A stretch of DNA of 64,000 nucleotides from Aspergillus flavus (taxonomy: Eukaryota > Ascomycota > Eurotiomycetes > Eurotiales > Aspergillaceae): NCBI RefSeq assembly GCF_009017415.1, contig NC_092406.1, positions 248,001 through 312,000 of the forward strand, written 5' to 3'. The notes beneath the pieces are model-generated. The model worked only from the letters and a program-made list of their open reading frames with translations, was not told the origin of the DNA and made no database searches. Position 1 is the stretch's first letter, and the number at the start of each line of letters is the position of its first letter. A program made the translations under genes and the position numbers. Positions 61,361 through 64,000 of this stretch are shown here, piece after piece.

Positions 61361-61657
61361 ACTTGTAAAAATTAATGGCCAACTTTAATATGCTATGAGC
61401 GAGCGTATATGCATGTACATATAGAATGACAGTTTCAAGGTATATATAAAAGCACGCACACCACCATACTACGTAATCCATAAAACCAATATTTTATCTC
61501 TTTATTTTTCGTGTAATCCTAATGTTGAATACTAGCCATGCGATGCCAAGCCCGGACTACAACTCACGTGACGGGGTGCCTGGATGAACCTCCGAACGGG
61601 AATCATGAAACTTTTCTAAAGGTGGCTGAAGTCCGCAATTCGTGTCACACCACAGCC

Positions 61658-62990
61658 ATGCGTCCTTCATTGCGGTTGTTAAACCTGGAGGTATCGTCCC
61701 TCCAGGGCTCTCGGACTCTCTACGTCTGCTCAGTTTGTAGACAAGAAGCACGCCCACGCCCATTGGTCGCCCGGCAATTCCTGCGCAATGCGTCCAACGC
61801 AACCCCGATCACCGAACGAGTGCGCCGCAAGATTTGGGGTACAGACAACCCGCCCGGCCTGAAGGATCCCTACGGTGGAGAAGGTGTTCTGGAACGGAAA
61901 TTCAAGAAAGACCAGCCTGCTAGGCAGGAGGAGGAGCCGGAGAATCTCGCCCAGACCTCAGAACAGACTCAGGTCGAGAATGAAGCGGAGCTCGCTTCCG
62001 CTGAGGCGTATGAGCCTGCAACTACATGGGAAGGACTTCAGCGTGTGGGTCACTTGGGCAGGTGGTCCGACTTGCCTCCCTCTGAGGCCGACGCTTATGA
62101 ATCGTACGTTTTTCTATCGTTTTTGGAGACCTTAGGGTCATAACCAAGTCAAGCTGTTTATGCCGGTCAATGGGGAAGGAATACAGGCAGATCCTGACTA
62201 ACTGTCATGTAGGTTTATGCTCAAGAAGAAAGTCACCAAGAAGGGCCAACTGTCGTTAGCCGCCCACCAAGCGGCAGTCGAAGTTAGCCTGATGCACAGT
62301 CTGAACAAGCCTTTGTCGAAGGTCTGCGATGTCGTCGAGCACGATAAATCAGTTTTCAAGATGCTCTGGAAGTGCAAGATCCAGCCCGGCGAGTGGAAAC
62401 AGGCCGTGGTCTATCCTAGCAAGGAAGCCGAGAAGGCTCTCGTTTATATCTTCGAACAGATCGGCGGTCAGCCCGAGTCTGCCGTTGCGGAAGAGACAGC
62501 GGAGGAGGTCGAGGAGGCCGTTGATGAGTCAAAGTGGGAGGACCTCGTTGCGGAGGTGAATGATTCGAACGTTCCCTTCTTCGGATACGCCGATGTTCGG
62601 GACAAGGGCTTCCTGTCTCTCTCATTGAGCGACCCTGCTACGAAGTTTGCTGTAAGTGCTTCTATCTATCCTAGCTAGTTGCGTTGCGCAGTTGTTAACT
62701 TGCCCGTGCTATAGTTCCTGAAGCGGTTCTCTCAGCTGAGCGGCCATTACCTCCCGGATCCTGTCGTTCACTCGGTTGCCACGGTCGGACAGGTAGTTGA
62801 ATACGTCCAGTCGGTTCTTAACCCCAAGCCTAAGAAGCTGGCAGATTACCTGGCCAACAGCCAAGGTCTCCAAAACCTGCCCAACGTCAAAGTCTTCGCC
62901 AAGAAACAGAAGCCAATGGATAGGGACGAGGAGTTGGGCCGGAAGAAGGTCATCGAGGCTGAGCTTCGTTCCAGAGGGCTTATTGAGTAG
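61658..62990 (+). CDS. Mitochondrial large-subunit ribosomal protein mL50 (Mrpl13-like)
   Basis: Three exons, 61658-62103, 62213-62651 and 62715-62990 (386 aa). The start is the Met of MRPSLRLL, giving a basic, acid-poor N-terminus suited to mitochondrial import. The frame is open further upstream to 61538, but that part is not presequence-like. After the import region come VRRKIWGTDNPPGLKDPYG, a motif I associate with fungal L50-type mitoribosomal proteins, and an acidic stretch. The conserved domain in exons 2-3 contains SFMLKKKVTKKGQ, KFAFLKRFSQLSGHYLPDP and LRSRGLIE at the end. It is expected in the mitochondrial 54S subunit. Family assignment is from remembered pattern. Confidence 0.8.
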
Positions 62991-63228
62991 GTTGCCGATC
63001 CGACCTGAGCCCATTGTTTAGTCACTGTTCTTGTAGCATGTTAATTGCAGGATATTTTGTACTATAGAAATGAAAACCTTAGTTTATCTCATGTTACTAA
63101 TGTAACTATACATGTACAATTCTTATCTAGCCAAAAATGTAAAAGATGTCAACATTAACCGGTCCAGTAGCCGATATAAGCAGCCAAAGCAAACCCATAC
63201 GCCGTCGAGACAATTGCGCTAAAACGAA

Positions 63229-64000
63229 TCACTTCCTAGAGCCCGCAGGAAGAGTAAAGCCTCTAGTCATAAAATCGGCGTTATTCATTTTGCCGTCTTT
63301 GGAGTCCTTCGTGAAAAGACTATCCAGGTTCTCATTCAGACCCATCATCTTCCGTCGCTTCTTCTTCTCATTCTCCTCCTCCAGAACCCGAGCAGTCAGC
63401 ATCGCCGTCGCCGCATGCTTAATGCCATTTGACGCACTAGGCTTAGGGGTAGACGTATTGCTGCGGCTCGCACCCTCGGTCTCAGCAGAATCCCCATTAG
63501 CCTGCTTCTTGCGCTTCTTAGACCCTGGCGCCTTCTTAAGCGAATGCGTCAACCCCTGCTCAGCCAATTTCTGCGCCCGCGCCATAAGCTGCTGCTTATC
63601 CTCGCTTTTCGTCGGTAAAATAGGAATGACATTCTCCTCCGTATACGACTCATTGCACTGCAGACACTTATCGCCTTTCAGCTGGCGCACCGCCTCTTCG
63701 GAGAATACATGACCGCAAGGCACAAGATAGACGGCCTTGACATTCGGCCCGAGCTGCTTAGCAGTGACCGGACAGATCCAACCTTCTTGCTTGTCGAGCT
63801 TAGTCGAGGGGTGTTGGCTTTGTTCGGTGTCAATCTCGAATTTCAGCTCGACCACGTCCCGGAGCCCCTTCACTCGTCCACAGAGGATCTCTTCGCAGTC
63901 GGCTTTGGAACTGATTCCTTCGATTTCTTCGCCGGGAAGGAGGAATTTGAGAATCGCGTCTTTGTTATACATGTTCCCGACGCAGTCAGCCACAATCGGT
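63229..64000 (-). CDS. Replication termination factor 2 (Rtf2), N-terminus outside window
   Basis: Partial: the frame runs open to the right window edge and the stop is at 63229. About 257 residues are visible. DCVGNMYNKDAILKFLLPGEE is the hallmark of Rtf2, preceded by PIVA at the edge. The C2HC2 RING-like centre reads WICPVTAKQLG, then VPCGHVFSEEAV and KCLQCNESY. The C-terminal third is basic (KKRKKQ, EKKKRRKMMG) and ends with the conserved NADFMTRGFTLP segment. Rtf2 family proteins act in the nucleus at stalled replication forks in fission yeast and also influence splicing. The true start codon lies outside; the GTG at 63993 is not a start. Confidence 0.9.
   Translation of the reverse strand, partial: PIVADCVGNMYNKDAILKFLLPGEEIEGISSKADCEEILCGRVKGLRDVVELKFEIDTEQSQHPSTKLDKQEGWICPVTAKQLGPNVKAVYLVPCGHVFSEEAVRQLKGDKCLQCNESYTEENVIPILPTKSEDKQQLMARAQKLAEQGLTHSLKKAPGSKKRKKQANGDSAETEGASRSNTSTPKPSASNGIKHAATAMLTARVLEEENEKKKRRKMMGLNENLDSLFTKDSKDGKMNNADFMTRGFTLPAGSRK

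Overview
This window looks like chromosomal DNA of a filamentous ascomycete, most likely an Aspergillus. The section Nigri is my best guess from protein resemblance, but that is inference. Genes are small, with many short GT-AG introns (about 45-70 nt). They include CAZymes, P450s and LaeA-like methyltransferases typical of this genus, and both tRNA genes carry introns. I rebuilt the exons by reading the reverse complement where needed. Every multi-exon model given as intact keeps frame through each junction.

Left part (1-21 kb) is a sparse, accessory-looking region. It holds the 5' end of a secreted GH43-type gene (edge-truncated), a tRNA-Gln, a GH28 rhamnogalacturonan hydrolase and a small single-pass membrane protein gene at 7.8 kb. 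Two P450 genes, a tRNA-Asp and an 11-exon methyltransferase follow. The two P450s and the methyltransferase resemble tailoring genes of secondary metabolism, but no PKS, NRPS, terpene cyclase or transporter is visible here.

Middle part (22-33 kb) is dense housekeeping and transport: a ZRC1/COT1-type vacuolar zinc transporter, a Cdc1/Ted1-like metallophosphoesterase, an MFS hexose transporter and a membrane-anchored acid-lipase/steryl ester hydrolase-type enzyme.

The 33-50 kb part is accessory again. It holds a Cys-rich P-loop NTPase that appears C-terminally truncated, a bicupin oxalate decarboxylase and a broken SGNH-hydrolase/FG-GAP gene. It also holds a repetitive beta-helix-like protein with a PPPY tail, a second copy of the small membrane protein family, and about 5 kb with no supportable gene.

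Right part (50-64 kb) is conserved core: an atypical HxkC/XprF-type hexokinase, a DUF2458 protein head-to-head with a COX14-like assembly factor, DAHP synthase of the shikimate pathway, an uncharacterised protein, a 3-ketoacyl-CoA thiolase, mitochondrial ribosomal protein mL50 and an edge-truncated Rtf2 gene.

The most interesting items are the truncated NTPase, the deletion-fused SGNH/FG-GAP pseudogene, the unnamed pair of small membrane proteins, and the orphan P450/P450/methyltransferase group with its 7-nt microexon.
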